A stretch of 24,030 bases of DNA, from positions 1 through 24,030 of the IMG/VR virus record IMGVR_UViG_3300043435_000415; one strand, given 5' to 3'. This stretch comes from a virus. Positions 10,201-16,467 of this stretch are shown piece after piece. Positions within the stretch are counted from its first letter, which is position 1. Each line of letters begins with the position of its first letter. The notes under the pieces were generated by a model, which was given only the letters and a program-made list of their open reading frames with translations, had not been told where the DNA came from and did no database searches. A program made the translations under genes and the position numbers.

Positions 10201-10337
10201 TATTATTAGATATTGACAATACTGAATTTGAAATCACATCATTAGTGACAATTACAGAATCAACAACAGTTTATAACGTTGATGTGAATAATAGTAATTT
10301 ATATTTTGCGAATAATGTCTTAACTCACAATAAGTAA
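7215..10337 (+). CDS. Large Thr-Pro/Thr-Gln-linked mosaic tail protein with C-terminal Hint (intein-like) domain
   Basis: This is a 1040-aa protein. Residues 1-65 are the shared N-terminal domain. TP/TQ linkers lie at about 72-206, 280-426, 518-617 and 706-733. Between them are a Cys-rich ~65-residue domain (about 207-275), two Ig/Fn3-like domains that resemble each other (about 427-517 and 619-704), and a Cys-rich domain (about 734-889). Residues 890-1040 form a Hint domain: Cys890 opens block A (CLVVNTVITLSDG), a TxxH motif (T970, H973) matches block B, and the last residues show the FANNVLTHN motif of block F/G, ending H1038-N1039-K1040-stop. In Hint families Cys1 and the block B His drive an N-S acyl shift. 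With one Lys after Asn there is no C-terminal partner to splice, so self-cleavage or thioester transfer at Cys890 is more likely than protein splicing. A tail-fibre role is inferred from context. Confidence 0.85.
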   Translation: MSTTLEILTANYNGQLADITFFPCSGGVINIGEVTLPYNYESENYYGTYIIYVMYYDETCSLDIPCISLTPTNTPTNTPTPTITDTPTQTPTQTNTVTPTNTGTPAQTPTQTTTQTQTQTPSNTATPTNTITPTQTPTKTHTPTPTNRPTTTPTMTPTNTPTQTNTQTNTPTNTQTQTQTQTQTTTQTPTNTPTQTQTQTQTPSPLPPTIGYFEDCCYPSIIYKVGGIIYPVFIDNFYYIETTGYSGCVKAINPTSFNSQYEIISLTSYVSCLICQLDHECILPTPTPTPTQTVTPTVTPTVTPTISTTPTNTPTQTQTQTSTPTQTPTNTPTNTQTQTQTQTQTQTSTPTQTPTQTPTNTPTKTQTPTTTTTLTATPTQTQTPTNTQTPTKTQTPTPTKTMTQTPTNTQTQTPTKTQTQTPTNTPVCSAPQMLGVTLSSGSILSVSIIPGPNCSGIFMIYSYDNINFNSAVATPSNCTSPFTFDSLTTTGNVYVKVGQLCTSGGISAYSEVFPYFFPTPTPTPTPTNTQTPTKTPTNTPTKTQTPTTTTTLTATPTQTQTPTKTPTNTPTKTQTQTPTKTQTPTTTTTLTATPTQTQTPTKTPTQTPTRTNTPTPTTSCGVTLISTTYVSGTTWNYNFTTAGSCGTLLPEYSSDNITWTLGGAGGCTSPRSAITGINSGTIYFRMTLFCSSLTGVSNVITYVFPSPTPTPTRTQTPTPTKTPTPTPTETPPGVTCVCYELYWSPPGGPFFGSTTFDYIDCEGFPASSFANNMGDSPNICAQENTISFGGGDNSGGWLPSIYNCCATNITLGYRVSNAVCSLPGWALVNQCINRSAILGLCDATELYDDDISGNCTFAFAAAGYYKTTDNFSRRYWDGTAFTGACFSCGCLVVNTVITLSDGSTKLIQDVQVNDILKSIDVSGMPQPSNEWYSWSSDTLNYVESTSTVINFTIYEFDSVININNDKLIATDSHNHVVKQNGVWYIRTTSDLNVGDVLLDIDNTEFEITSLVTITESTTVYNVDVNNSNLYFANNVLTHNK
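9882..10334 (+). other. Hint/intein-like autoprocessing domain (coding segment)
   Basis: This segment codes for residues 890-1040 of the mosaic protein. The signature residues are Cys890, the TxxH motif at 970-973, a hydrophobic LNVGDVLL strand, and the C-terminal His-Asn pair followed by a single Lys. About 150 residues is the size of a mini-intein or bacterial intein-like domain without an endonuclease insert. Confidence 0.8.
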
Positions 10338-10365
10338 AACAGATACTTATTAGAACAAAGTAAAC

Positions 10366-10373
10366 TATTTATA
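10366..10373 (+). promoter_or_regulatory. TATTTATA motif upstream of portal gene
   Basis: The 64-bp gap between the adhesin array and the portal gene holds TATTTATA 36 nt before the portal ATG. The same octamer precedes other genes in the window (12290, 13784, 14893, 18423, 19125, 20844, and 23548 on the minus strand). It is a candidate late promoter element; its reverse complement is TATAAATA, the T4 late consensus. Confidence 0.45.
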
Positions 10374-10401
10374 TAAGGAAAATTATATTTAAATTTAGAA
10401 T

Positions 10402-12288
10402 ATGGAAAATAATGAAAATAATGATTTAACGGTTTGGCAAAGGTTATCAAGAGCCTTTGGACCAAACGCGTTATTAAATCAAGACTACCCAACATATAAG
10501 TTAGATAAGAAAGAGTTGTTAAAGACAACATCACAAGCGGAATATGAAAGAGAAAAATTACAAGCTCAACAAACATATTACCTATCTAACCAATGGACTA
10601 AGATTGAAAGTAATCTATACACTCAAGCAGTTTATTATGAACCAACTCGTTTGGCTTCATTTTACGATTATGAATCTATGGAATACACCCCTGAGATATC
10701 AGCGGCATTAGACATCTATGGTGAAGAATCAACAACTGTTGATGAGAATGGATATATGTTACAAATTTATTCTGAATCAAAAAGAATAAAATCTATACTA
10801 GCCGATTTATTCAATAACGTATTAGACGTTAATACGAATTTAACTATGTGGACAAGAAATACTTGTAAGTATGGTGATAACTTTGTTTATTTAAAATTAG
10901 ATTCAGATAAAGGTATTGTTGGTTGTATGCAATTACCAAACATTGAAATAGAACGTTTGGAAAGAGGTATGGCAGCAAAATCTGCAACTATAGATGAACC
11001 TGCAGAACACAAAGGATTAAGATTTAAGTGGAAGGCAAAAGATATGGAGTTTAACTCTTGGGAAGTTGCCCACTTCCGTTTATTAGGTGACGATAGAAAA
11101 CTTCCATACGGAACGTCAATGTTAGAAAAAGCAAGACGTATTTGGAAACAATTATTATTATCGGAAGATGCGATGTTAATTTATAGAACTTCAAGAGCAC
11201 CGGAAAGACGTGTGTTCAAAGTATTCGTTGGTAATATGGATGATAAAGATGTTGAGGCTTACGTACAACGTGTTGCAAACAAATTTAAACGTGACCAAGT
11301 TGTTGATGCTAAAACAGGTAATGTCGATATGAGATTCAACCAAATGGCTGTTGACCAAGATTACTTTATTCCTGTTAGAGACCCAGCGGCGGCATCACCA
11401 ATTGATACGTTACCGGGAGCAACAAACTTATCTGAAATTGCCGATATAGAATATATCCAAAAGAAATTATTAACCGCTCTTCGTGTTCCTAAAGCATTTT
11501 TAGGATTTGAAGAAACTGCCGGTGATGGTAAGAATTTATCATTACAGGATATTCGTTTTGCAAGAACAATCAATAAGATTCAAAAATCAATGATTGCCGA
11601 ATTAAATAAAATTGCAATCATTCATTTATTCTTATTAGGGTTTGAAGATGAGTTATCTAACTTTACGTTAGGACTAACCAATCCATCATCCCAAGCAGAT
11701 TTATTAAAGAATGACCTTTGGAAAGAAAAAATTGCATTATACCAACAAGCCGTTGCGGCAATTGCGGGTATTGCTCCGGTATCTGTATCGTGGGCTAAGA
11801 AACATATTTTAGGATTCTCTGATGAGGAAATCAAACTTGATTTACAACAACAAAGAATTGAGATGGCTGTCGGAGCTGAATTAACAAATACGGCAACTAT
11901 CATAACACATACAGGTATCTTCGATAATATCGATAAATTATATGGTAACCCTGCATCCGGAGCAACTGCCGGTGGTGCGGCACCATCATCCCCACCACCA
12001 CCGGGAGGTGGAGGAGGTTTCGGCGGAGGTGGAGACTTAGGTGGAGGAATGGAAGATTTAGGTGGACCTGAACCAGGACCTGAACCGGGTGGACCTGAAC
12101 CGGGTGGAGCCCCTGAGGCGGCAGCTCCCGAAGCAGAAGTAACTCCTGAATCATTTAATAGAGATAATTTAAAAATATTGGTAGAAAGAAGTAATATGAC
12201 AGAAGATGATTCATACATTGATTTATCCAAAGGTGGAAACTCTTTAGGAGAAATTGAAGCTCAATTAGGTAAACTTCTAAAAGATTAG
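10402..12288 (+). CDS. Portal protein, T4 gp20-like
   Basis: The 628-aa protein resembles the T4-type portal family, the dodecameric head vertex ring through which DNA is packaged and to which the neck joins. Recognisable stretches are the N-terminal region with YEPTRLASFYDYESM and the acidic YTPEISAALDIY helix (about residues 80-105), the core with LPYGTSMLEKARRIWKQ (about 233-250), APERRVFKVFVGN (about 268-280), the DYFIPVRD segment, and the LLTALRVPKAFLGFEE region (about 353-370). The length is above the ~524 aa of T4 gp20. The extra length is mostly a Gly/Pro/Glu-rich low-complexity tail (about 517-580) followed by a short helical end. Its place at the head of the 20-21-22-23 series supports the call. 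No Shine-Dalgarno sequence precedes the ATG. Confidence 0.92.
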   Translation: MENNENNDLTVWQRLSRAFGPNALLNQDYPTYKLDKKELLKTTSQAEYEREKLQAQQTYYLSNQWTKIESNLYTQAVYYEPTRLASFYDYESMEYTPEISAALDIYGEESTTVDENGYMLQIYSESKRIKSILADLFNNVLDVNTNLTMWTRNTCKYGDNFVYLKLDSDKGIVGCMQLPNIEIERLERGMAAKSATIDEPAEHKGLRFKWKAKDMEFNSWEVAHFRLLGDDRKLPYGTSMLEKARRIWKQLLLSEDAMLIYRTSRAPERRVFKVFVGNMDDKDVEAYVQRVANKFKRDQVVDAKTGNVDMRFNQMAVDQDYFIPVRDPAAASPIDTLPGATNLSEIADIEYIQKKLLTALRVPKAFLGFEETAGDGKNLSLQDIRFARTINKIQKSMIAELNKIAIIHLFLLGFEDELSNFTLGLTNPSSQADLLKNDLWKEKIALYQQAVAAIAGIAPVSVSWAKKHILGFSDEEIKLDLQQQRIEMAVGAELTNTATIITHTGIFDNIDKLYGNPASGATAGGAAPSSPPPPGGGGGFGGGGDLGGGMEDLGGPEPGPEPGGPEPGGAPEAAAPEAEVTPESFNRDNLKILVERSNMTEDDSYIDLSKGGNSLGEIEAQLGKLLKD

Positions 12289-12289
12289 A

Positions 12290-12297
12290 TATTTATA
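12290..12297 (+). promoter_or_regulatory. TATTTATA motif (palindromic TATTTATAAATA)
   Basis: It lies directly after the portal stop and 21 nt before the next ATG. Here the octamer is part of the palindrome TATTTATAAATA, so TATAAATA (the T4 late -10 consensus) is also present on the coding strand at 12294-12301. Confidence 0.5.
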
Positions 12298-12310
12298 AAT
12301 AAAAAAACTT

Positions 12311-13027
12311 ATGAACTTCGGTATATTAAAAACAAAAATAGAAAGAGTGTTGTTAGAATCATACGCTAACGACACATTTAAAGACGAAATAAAAAATTTC
12401 AAAAAATATGTTTTAGAAAACAAAAACATAAGTAAATTATTTTATTTATACGATGAATTAAATTCTCCAAAAGCATTAAGTGAATCTTACGCCAGAGAGT
12501 TTATTAACGAAAGTATTAAAATGTATGAGAACACAATCAATAAAATCAAGCAATCTGATTTAAATAAAATAAAATCTTGGGTTGGTAATAAACAGATAGA
12601 GAATCAATATGAGACTATCGATACGTTGTTTTCTTCAGATATATTAACGATTGAATCTAAAATTAAATGTAGAAACATTCTGTCAGAATCTCTTAGAAAA
12701 TTACCGGTGGTGAAAACAGAAGGGATTGATTTACCGTTAACAACAATGGTAAGTGTTGCAAACAAAACTATTAAAAGTTATATTGATGGTTTAACTGAAT
12801 CTGACAAAAAAGAATTAATGTCTTTATTGTCTGAAGATGATTCAACATTGAATGAAAAATACGTTACACTTAAAGAAGGTGTAGTTACGAAACTAACGGA
12901 AATGAAGAATGCTAGCACTGATTCAACAATGCAAATAAGAATTGAGGATACTATCTCAAAAGTAATTTCTGAAAAATACGACAAACTTACGTACTTCAAA
13001 CTTAAAAACCTTAAAGAAAATCTTTAA
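12311..13027 (+). CDS. Unknown protein between portal and prohead protease
   Basis: A 238-aa, mostly helical, charged protein with no family I recognise. In T4 the small prohead-core genes 67 and 68 lie between genes 20 and 21, so a core or chaperone role is possible from position alone. The N-terminus (MNFGILKTKIERVLLE, then Ser) ends in a Leu-Leu-Glu site like those cut by gp21-type proteases after residue 16, which would fit a head-targeted protein. The stop codon overlaps that of the convergent bS21 gene (shared TTAA at 13024-13027). The ATG follows an A-rich leader with no Shine-Dalgarno sequence. Confidence 0.8.
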   Translation: MNFGILKTKIERVLLESYANDTFKDEIKNFKKYVLENKNISKLFYLYDELNSPKALSESYAREFINESIKMYENTINKIKQSDLNKIKSWVGNKQIENQYETIDTLFSSDILTIESKIKCRNILSESLRKLPVVKTEGIDLPLTTMVSVANKTIKSYIDGLTESDKKELMSLLSEDDSTLNEKYVTLKEGVVTKLTEMKNASTDSTMQIRIEDTISKVISEKYDKLTYFKLKNLKENL

Positions 13028-13218
13028 TTATCGTCTGATTTAAATTTTTTCTGAACATACTTAGCTTTTGAAAGACCATCACGTTTAATTACTGATGGTT
13101 TTTTAAATTCTTTTCGTTTTGATAATTCAGAGCTTTGACGGGTTTTAATTACTTTACTTTTATAGAGTTTTAGAGCTTTCTCAATCGTAATGTGATTATT
13201 TAATTTTACTATTAGCAT
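13024..13218 (-). CDS. rpsU: Phage-encoded ribosomal protein bS21
   Basis: The 64-aa basic protein matches bS21 along its whole length: MLIV start, IEKALKLYKSKVIKT, an EL..RKEFKKPSVIKR core (residues 31-46) and AKYVQ near the end. Bacteroidota bS21 shows the same landmarks (ALK.YK.K..KT, EL..R..F.KPS..KR, A.YVQ). bS21 sits on the 30S platform next to the 16S rRNA 3' end. In Flavobacterium johnsoniae it helps hide the anti-Shine-Dalgarno sequence, and from memory Tyr54 there takes part; Tyr54 is present here at the same number. Phage-borne bS21 genes are known from several aquatic phages. The gene runs against the surrounding head genes and has its own leader with a perfect AGGAGG. It may replace or compete with host bS21 in ribosomes. 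Confidence 0.93.
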   Translation of the reverse strand: MLIVKLNNHITIEKALKLYKSKVIKTRQSSELSKRKEFKKPSVIKRDGLSKAKYVQKKFKSDDN

Positions 13219-13234
13219 ATACTACATATATCTC

Positions 13235-13240
13235 CCTCCT
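13235..13240 (-). promoter_or_regulatory. Perfect Shine-Dalgarno AGGAGG upstream of bS21, with AUG-UAG start-stop
   Basis: On the minus strand AGGAGG is followed after 7 nt by ATG-TAG (13227-13222) and then, in the same frame, TAT and the bS21 ATG at 13218 (16 nt from the SD). No other gene in the window except the coincidental case at 4751 has such an SD. In Bacteroidota, rpsU is known as one of the few genes with a strong SD, used for autoregulation by ribosomes lacking bS21. Confidence 0.75.
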
Positions 13241-13276
13241 ACAAAAAAGTTTTGACATTACCCATAAAAACACCTA

Positions 13277-13292
13277 TTATTTTTAAAAATAA
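13277..13292. promoter_or_regulatory. 16-bp AT palindrome in divergent gap
   Basis: TTATTTTTAAAAATAA is a perfect palindrome in the 94-bp gap between the divergent bS21 and 156-aa genes, 21 nt before the latter's ATG. It resembles the TATTTATAAATA element in place and composition. It could be a variant promoter or an operator. Confidence 0.3.
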
Positions 13293-13312
13293 ACAGGAAA
13301 ATATGAAAATTA

Positions 13313-13783
13313 ATGAAAAAGGGAAAAACTTCTCTACTACACGGGTTCAAAACAGCGAAGATTGTTTATGGAACGGTAGACTCAATCAAACTTAAATCAC
13401 TTTACTTAAACATCCAAACTTGGGTTGAACCAATATACGAATGTGATAATTGGACAAGAACAGTTCTTAACCTAAGTAGGAGTATTAAACACTCAATCTA
13501 CGAGTCAATAAACAAAGATATATTCAACGACAAATTTATTGTAGACTTAGATTTAAGGTCCAGCGGACTCAATCTAAACAAAAAATCGTTTATGAACCTT
13601 GAAATAAATTTTTATTTAATACAAGAAGATTTGGATTTCAAATGTAACGAAATAAAAGAATCATTACAACAAATAACAAAACAAATTTTTAAAGATAATT
13701 TTTTAGATAATGAAAATTTTAACTTTTATCTAACCAAAAACAGTAAAATCACAGAAGAATTGTTACAAACCGAGAATGTTTAA
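13313..13783 (+). CDS. Unknown 156-aa protein upstream of the prohead protease
   Basis: I do not recognise a family. The protein has a mixed alpha/beta pattern, with a strand-rich middle (KFIVDLDLRSSGLNL, then MNLEINFYL) and an Asn/Lys-rich C-terminal third. The start at 13313 is the only ATG in frame, since an in-frame TGA lies at 13304-13306. An out-of-frame ATG 10 nt upstream opens a 30-codon frame that overlaps the gene. It is transcribed with the head cluster, and the protease gene begins 23 nt after its stop. A structural or neck role is possible from position only. Confidence 0.75.
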   Translation: MKKGKTSLLHGFKTAKIVYGTVDSIKLKSLYLNIQTWVEPIYECDNWTRTVLNLSRSIKHSIYESINKDIFNDKFIVDLDLRSSGLNLNKKSFMNLEINFYLIQEDLDFKCNEIKESLQQITKQIFKDNFLDNENFNFYLTKNSKITEELLQTENV

Positions 13784-13791
13784 TATTTATA
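13784..13791 (+). promoter_or_regulatory. TATTTATA motif (palindromic TATTTATAAATA) upstream of prohead protease
   Basis: It begins on the base after the previous stop codon and lies 23 nt before the ATG at 13807. It is nearly identical in sequence and spacing to the element at 12290. Confidence 0.5.
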
Positions 13792-13806
13792 AATAAAACA
13801 TTCAAA

Positions 13807-14532
13807 ATGAATTTAAGAATATTACAACCAAGTGAATCAGGGAAAGGTATATTAGTTGAATACGATGCTGGGTATATTAACCCAAATGATAATCGTAACG
13901 AAACATTAATTAGAGAATCTAGCGAAACTCTTGACCACACTAAACCAATTGAGTTTTATGCCGTATTACAAAAATATGATACCCCTAATAGAAATGGTAG
14001 ATTATATCCTGAACGTATATTAAAAAGAGAGGCGGAGAATTATAAAAAAATGATTAAAAAGGGAACAGCCCTATCCGAGTTAAATCACCCGGAATCATCT
14101 TTAATCGATTTAGATAGAGTTTCTCACGCAATCACCGAAGTATGGTGGGAAGGTAATGTCCTAATGGGTAAAATAAAACTACTTACATCACCGGGATATC
14201 ACGAAAGTGGTATTTGTTCAACCAAAGGTGACTTAGCAGCTAACTACCTAAGACAAGGAGTTACATTAGGTATCTCATCAAGAGGTGTAGGTTCCCTTAA
14301 AAAGATTGGTGAACAAAATGAAGTTCAAGACGATTTTGAATTAATCTGTTTTGATTTAGTATCATCACCATCAACCCCGGGAGCGTATCTATTCTTAAAT
14401 AAAGAGGATAAACAACTATACGATGAGAACTTAGAAGAAGAGAAAAAAATGAGTGTTGAGAGACACGTTGGTGATTCCGGAAATAAATCGCTTGACTTAA
14501 TGAAAAAATTAAACGATTATTTGGGTTACTAA
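13807..14532 (+). CDS. Prohead core protease, T4 gp21-like
   Basis: The 241-aa protein matches the T4-type prohead protease, a serine protease that matures the head by cutting scaffold and capsid proteins after (L/I)xE sites. Visible marks are the early block YDTPNRNGRLYPERIL (residues 58-72), the ELNHPESSLIDLDRVSH block with the likely catalytic His94, the segment GVTLGISSRGVGS with the likely nucleophile Ser157 or Ser158, and FDLVSSPSTPGAYL (182-195). The length is close to T4 gp21 (212 aa), with an added charged C-terminal tail. It acts inside the prohead on the acidic scaffold and on the capsid protein encoded downstream. No SD is present; an AT-rich TATTTATA element precedes it. Confidence 0.92.
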   Translation: MNLRILQPSESGKGILVEYDAGYINPNDNRNETLIRESSETLDHTKPIEFYAVLQKYDTPNRNGRLYPERILKREAENYKKMIKKGTALSELNHPESSLIDLDRVSHAITEVWWEGNVLMGKIKLLTSPGYHESGICSTKGDLAANYLRQGVTLGISSRGVGSLKKIGEQNEVQDDFELICFDLVSSPSTPGAYLFLNKEDKQLYDENLEEEKKMSVERHVGDSGNKSLDLMKKLNDYLGY

Positions 14533-14546
14533 TAAAAAAAAACAAA

Positions 14547-14756
14547 ATGGAAGAAAAGTATTTTATCGCAAAAGTTACCTTGGACTCAGTTGATGAGGCA
14601 TCAGGTAAGATTAAAAAATTAAGAGAAGAAAAATTAGTAAGTGGTTACAACCCTACTGATGTTGAGGCGAAAGTTACCAAAGTTTTTGAACATTATACAA
14701 TGGAGTGGAGAATTACCGCTATTGTAGAAAGTAAAATTGATGAAGTAATTGAGTAG
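14547..14756 (+). CDS. Small DUF4494-like protein
   Basis: This 69-aa protein resembles DUF4494, a small family of unknown function common in Bacteroidota. Shared landmarks are an N-terminal KV strand, a G-x-x-K-K turn followed by E..LV, an EA.V-type helix start (DVEAKVTKVF), and a C-terminal strand ending SKIDEVIE. The likeness is by eye only. The ATG follows the protease stop by 14 nt across an A-rich spacer, so the two are probably co-transcribed and end at the terminator at 14778-14805. The function in the phage is not known. Confidence 0.65.
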   Translation: MEEKYFIAKVTLDSVDEASGKIKKLREEKLVSGYNPTDVEAKVTKVFEHYTMEWRITAIVESKIDEVIE

Positions 14757-14777
14757 TTAAATTTTTAATTATTAAGT

Positions 14778-14805
14778 AAAAGAGGACATATAGTCCTCTT
14801 TTTTT
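14778..14805 (+). terminator. Rho-independent terminator after protease/DUF4494-like genes
   Basis: A perfect 10-bp stem (AAAAGAGGAC with GTCCTCTTTT) with loop ATATA is followed by a T run. It separates the protease unit from the scaffold gene. Confidence 0.85.
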
Positions 14806-14826
14806 ATGCTTTTTATTTTTTGGAGA

Positions 14827-14900
14827 TATTTATCAATGTATAAAAACCTAACTCAATTTAAGTAAATTTTAAACTTTTTTTGAATTAGGAGATATTTATA
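14827..14900 (+). promoter_or_regulatory. Tandem GGAGATATTTAT promoter-like elements upstream of scaffold
   Basis: Two copies are present: TATTTATC at 14827-14834 and TATTTATA at 14893-14900. The dodecamer GGAGATATTTAT is identical in both. The second lies 31 nt before the scaffold ATG. Placed between a terminator and the scaffold-capsid pair, they are good candidates for strong late promoters. Confidence 0.5.
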
Positions 14901-14923
14901 TATTAAAATAACAACAAAACGAA

Positions 14924-16435
14924 ATGGCAAAAGAAAAATCTTTAGTTGAAGAGGCTATCATCCAAATGAAAAACTTGGAAGAAGCGGTAGCTGAAAATGC
15001 AAAAGGAATACTTGCTTCTACAATGAAACAAGAAATCAAAGACCTAGTAAAAGAATCTCTAACTGAACAAGACGAGATTAACCCTGATGACGTTGAAGTG
15101 GATGAACCTATGGGTTCTGATGATATTGCCGATATTGATATGGGTGATGATTCAGATGAAGAAGGTGATGAAATGGATACTGATGATACTGATGACGAAG
15201 AAGATATGGACTTTGGTGACGAAGAAGATATGGACGACGAGGAAGACACTATTGACTTAACTGACGCAGACGATGAAGAAGTACTTAGAGTATTTCAACT
15301 TATGGGTCCGGATGACAACATTGTCGTAACAAAAGACGACAAAGGAAACACTCACCTTAAAGATGAGGAAACCGGTAAAGAGTATATGATTGTTGGTGAA
15401 AGTGAAGAAGAAGAATTTGAAATGTCTGAAGAATGGGACGAAGAACTTGAAGAAGATGAGATGGGTGACGAATCTATTGAATCAATCGTTGAGAGAATGT
15501 TCGGTTCTGATGATGAAGACGAAGACGAAGTGGAATTTGATTTTGAAGAGTTTGACGAATCTGATGATATGGACGATGAAGAAATCGTTTATGAAATCGA
15601 AATGGATGAAGAAGACGAAGAAGAATTAGGTGAAGAAGAAATGGATGATGAATCTATTACTGAAGCTAAAATGTCTATCAAACCAAAAGGTGTTGGGATG
15701 GGTAATCAATCAAAATTTAAATTTAACAAATCACCTAATCAAGGAACAGGATTTAAAACTAAAATGAAAGAGGCTCCAAAATCTGTAGGAACAGGTAAAG
15801 CGAAATTCGAGTATAAAGAAGGTGAAAATTCAGGAACTAAATTAGGAACAAACAAAGTTGTTAAGAAAACTGAAACAAAAGAAGGTTCAACTAGAAAACC
15901 AATGGTTAAAAAAGTTGAAGGTAAAAAAGAAGAGACAAAAGAGGCTGTAAGAACTTTAGGTTCAGGGTCTAACTTTAGAAAAGGTGGTTTACCAAAACCA
16001 AGAGCTCATTCAAGTTTTAATACTGCTATCAAAGAAAGTAACACTAATTCAGAGTTACAAGTTCTTAGAGAAAAAAACGAAGAATACAGAAAAGCACTTA
16101 ATGTTTTCAGAAGTAAATTAAACGAGGTTGCAATCTTCAATTCAAACTTGGCTTACGCTACACGTTTGTTCACTGAACATTCAACATCAAAACAAGAAAA
16201 AATTAACATTTTAAGAAGATTTGATGGTGTTGAAACTATCAAAGAATCTAAAAATCTATATCAGGTCGTTAAAAATGAATTATCCTCAGGAACTAAAACT
16301 CAAACTATGAACGAGTCAATTGAAAGAACAATCGCAAAATCACCTTCTACAGGAGCGGTTAACTTACTTGAATCAAAAACATATGAGAATCCACAGTTCT
16401 TAAGAATGAAAGATTTAATGGCAAAAATAAAATAA
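14924..16435 (+). CDS. Prohead core scaffold protein, gp22-like (highly acidic)
   Basis: The 503-aa protein has an N-terminal helix (residues 1-48), a very acidic Asp/Glu-rich region (about 50-246), a Lys/Gly-rich basic region (about 250-365), and a C-terminal coiled-coil-like part with LREKNEEYRKALNVFRSKL (about 381-400). T4-type cyanophage and related scaffold proteins have the same position and helical C-terminal portion. It would form the internal core on which the capsid shell assembles and then be degraded by the protease. Several (L/I)xE sites are present, such as I-T-E before Ala near residue 248 and L-L-E before Ser near the C-terminus. Call based on position, acidity and coiled coil. 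Confidence 0.8.
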   Translation: MAKEKSLVEEAIIQMKNLEEAVAENAKGILASTMKQEIKDLVKESLTEQDEINPDDVEVDEPMGSDDIADIDMGDDSDEEGDEMDTDDTDDEEDMDFGDEEDMDDEEDTIDLTDADDEEVLRVFQLMGPDDNIVVTKDDKGNTHLKDEETGKEYMIVGESEEEEFEMSEEWDEELEEDEMGDESIESIVERMFGSDDEDEDEVEFDFEEFDESDDMDDEEIVYEIEMDEEDEEELGEEEMDDESITEAKMSIKPKGVGMGNQSKFKFNKSPNQGTGFKTKMKEAPKSVGTGKAKFEYKEGENSGTKLGTNKVVKKTETKEGSTRKPMVKKVEGKKEETKEAVRTLGSGSNFRKGGLPKPRAHSSFNTAIKESNTNSELQVLREKNEEYRKALNVFRSKLNEVAIFNSNLAYATRLFTEHSTSKQEKINILRRFDGVETIKESKNLYQVVKNELSSGTKTQTMNESIERTIAKSPSTGAVNLLESKTYENPQFLRMKDLMAKIK

Positions 16436-16467
16436 AAATAAATTAAAATTAATAAAAACCAAAAAAA

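Noticed and set aside
1-10337. Diversity-generating retroelement acting on the adhesins
   Set aside because: No reverse transcriptase, template repeat or adenine-directed variation pattern is visible in the window.
9882-10337. Splicing intein interrupting a tail protein
   Set aside because: Only one residue and a stop follow the His-Asn, so there is no C-extein to join.
11622-12230. 202-aa minus-strand Pro/Gly/Ser-rich frame
   Set aside because: Lies wholly inside the portal gene and mirrors its Gly/Pro-rich tail; no initiation signal.
13303-13395. 30-codon frame starting at the ATG 10 nt before the 156-aa gene
   Set aside because: No family likeness and out of frame; most likely chance, although a leader peptide cannot be excluded.
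14896-15249. 117-aa minus-strand Ser-rich frame
   Set aside because: Complement of the Asp/Glu codons of the scaffold protein.
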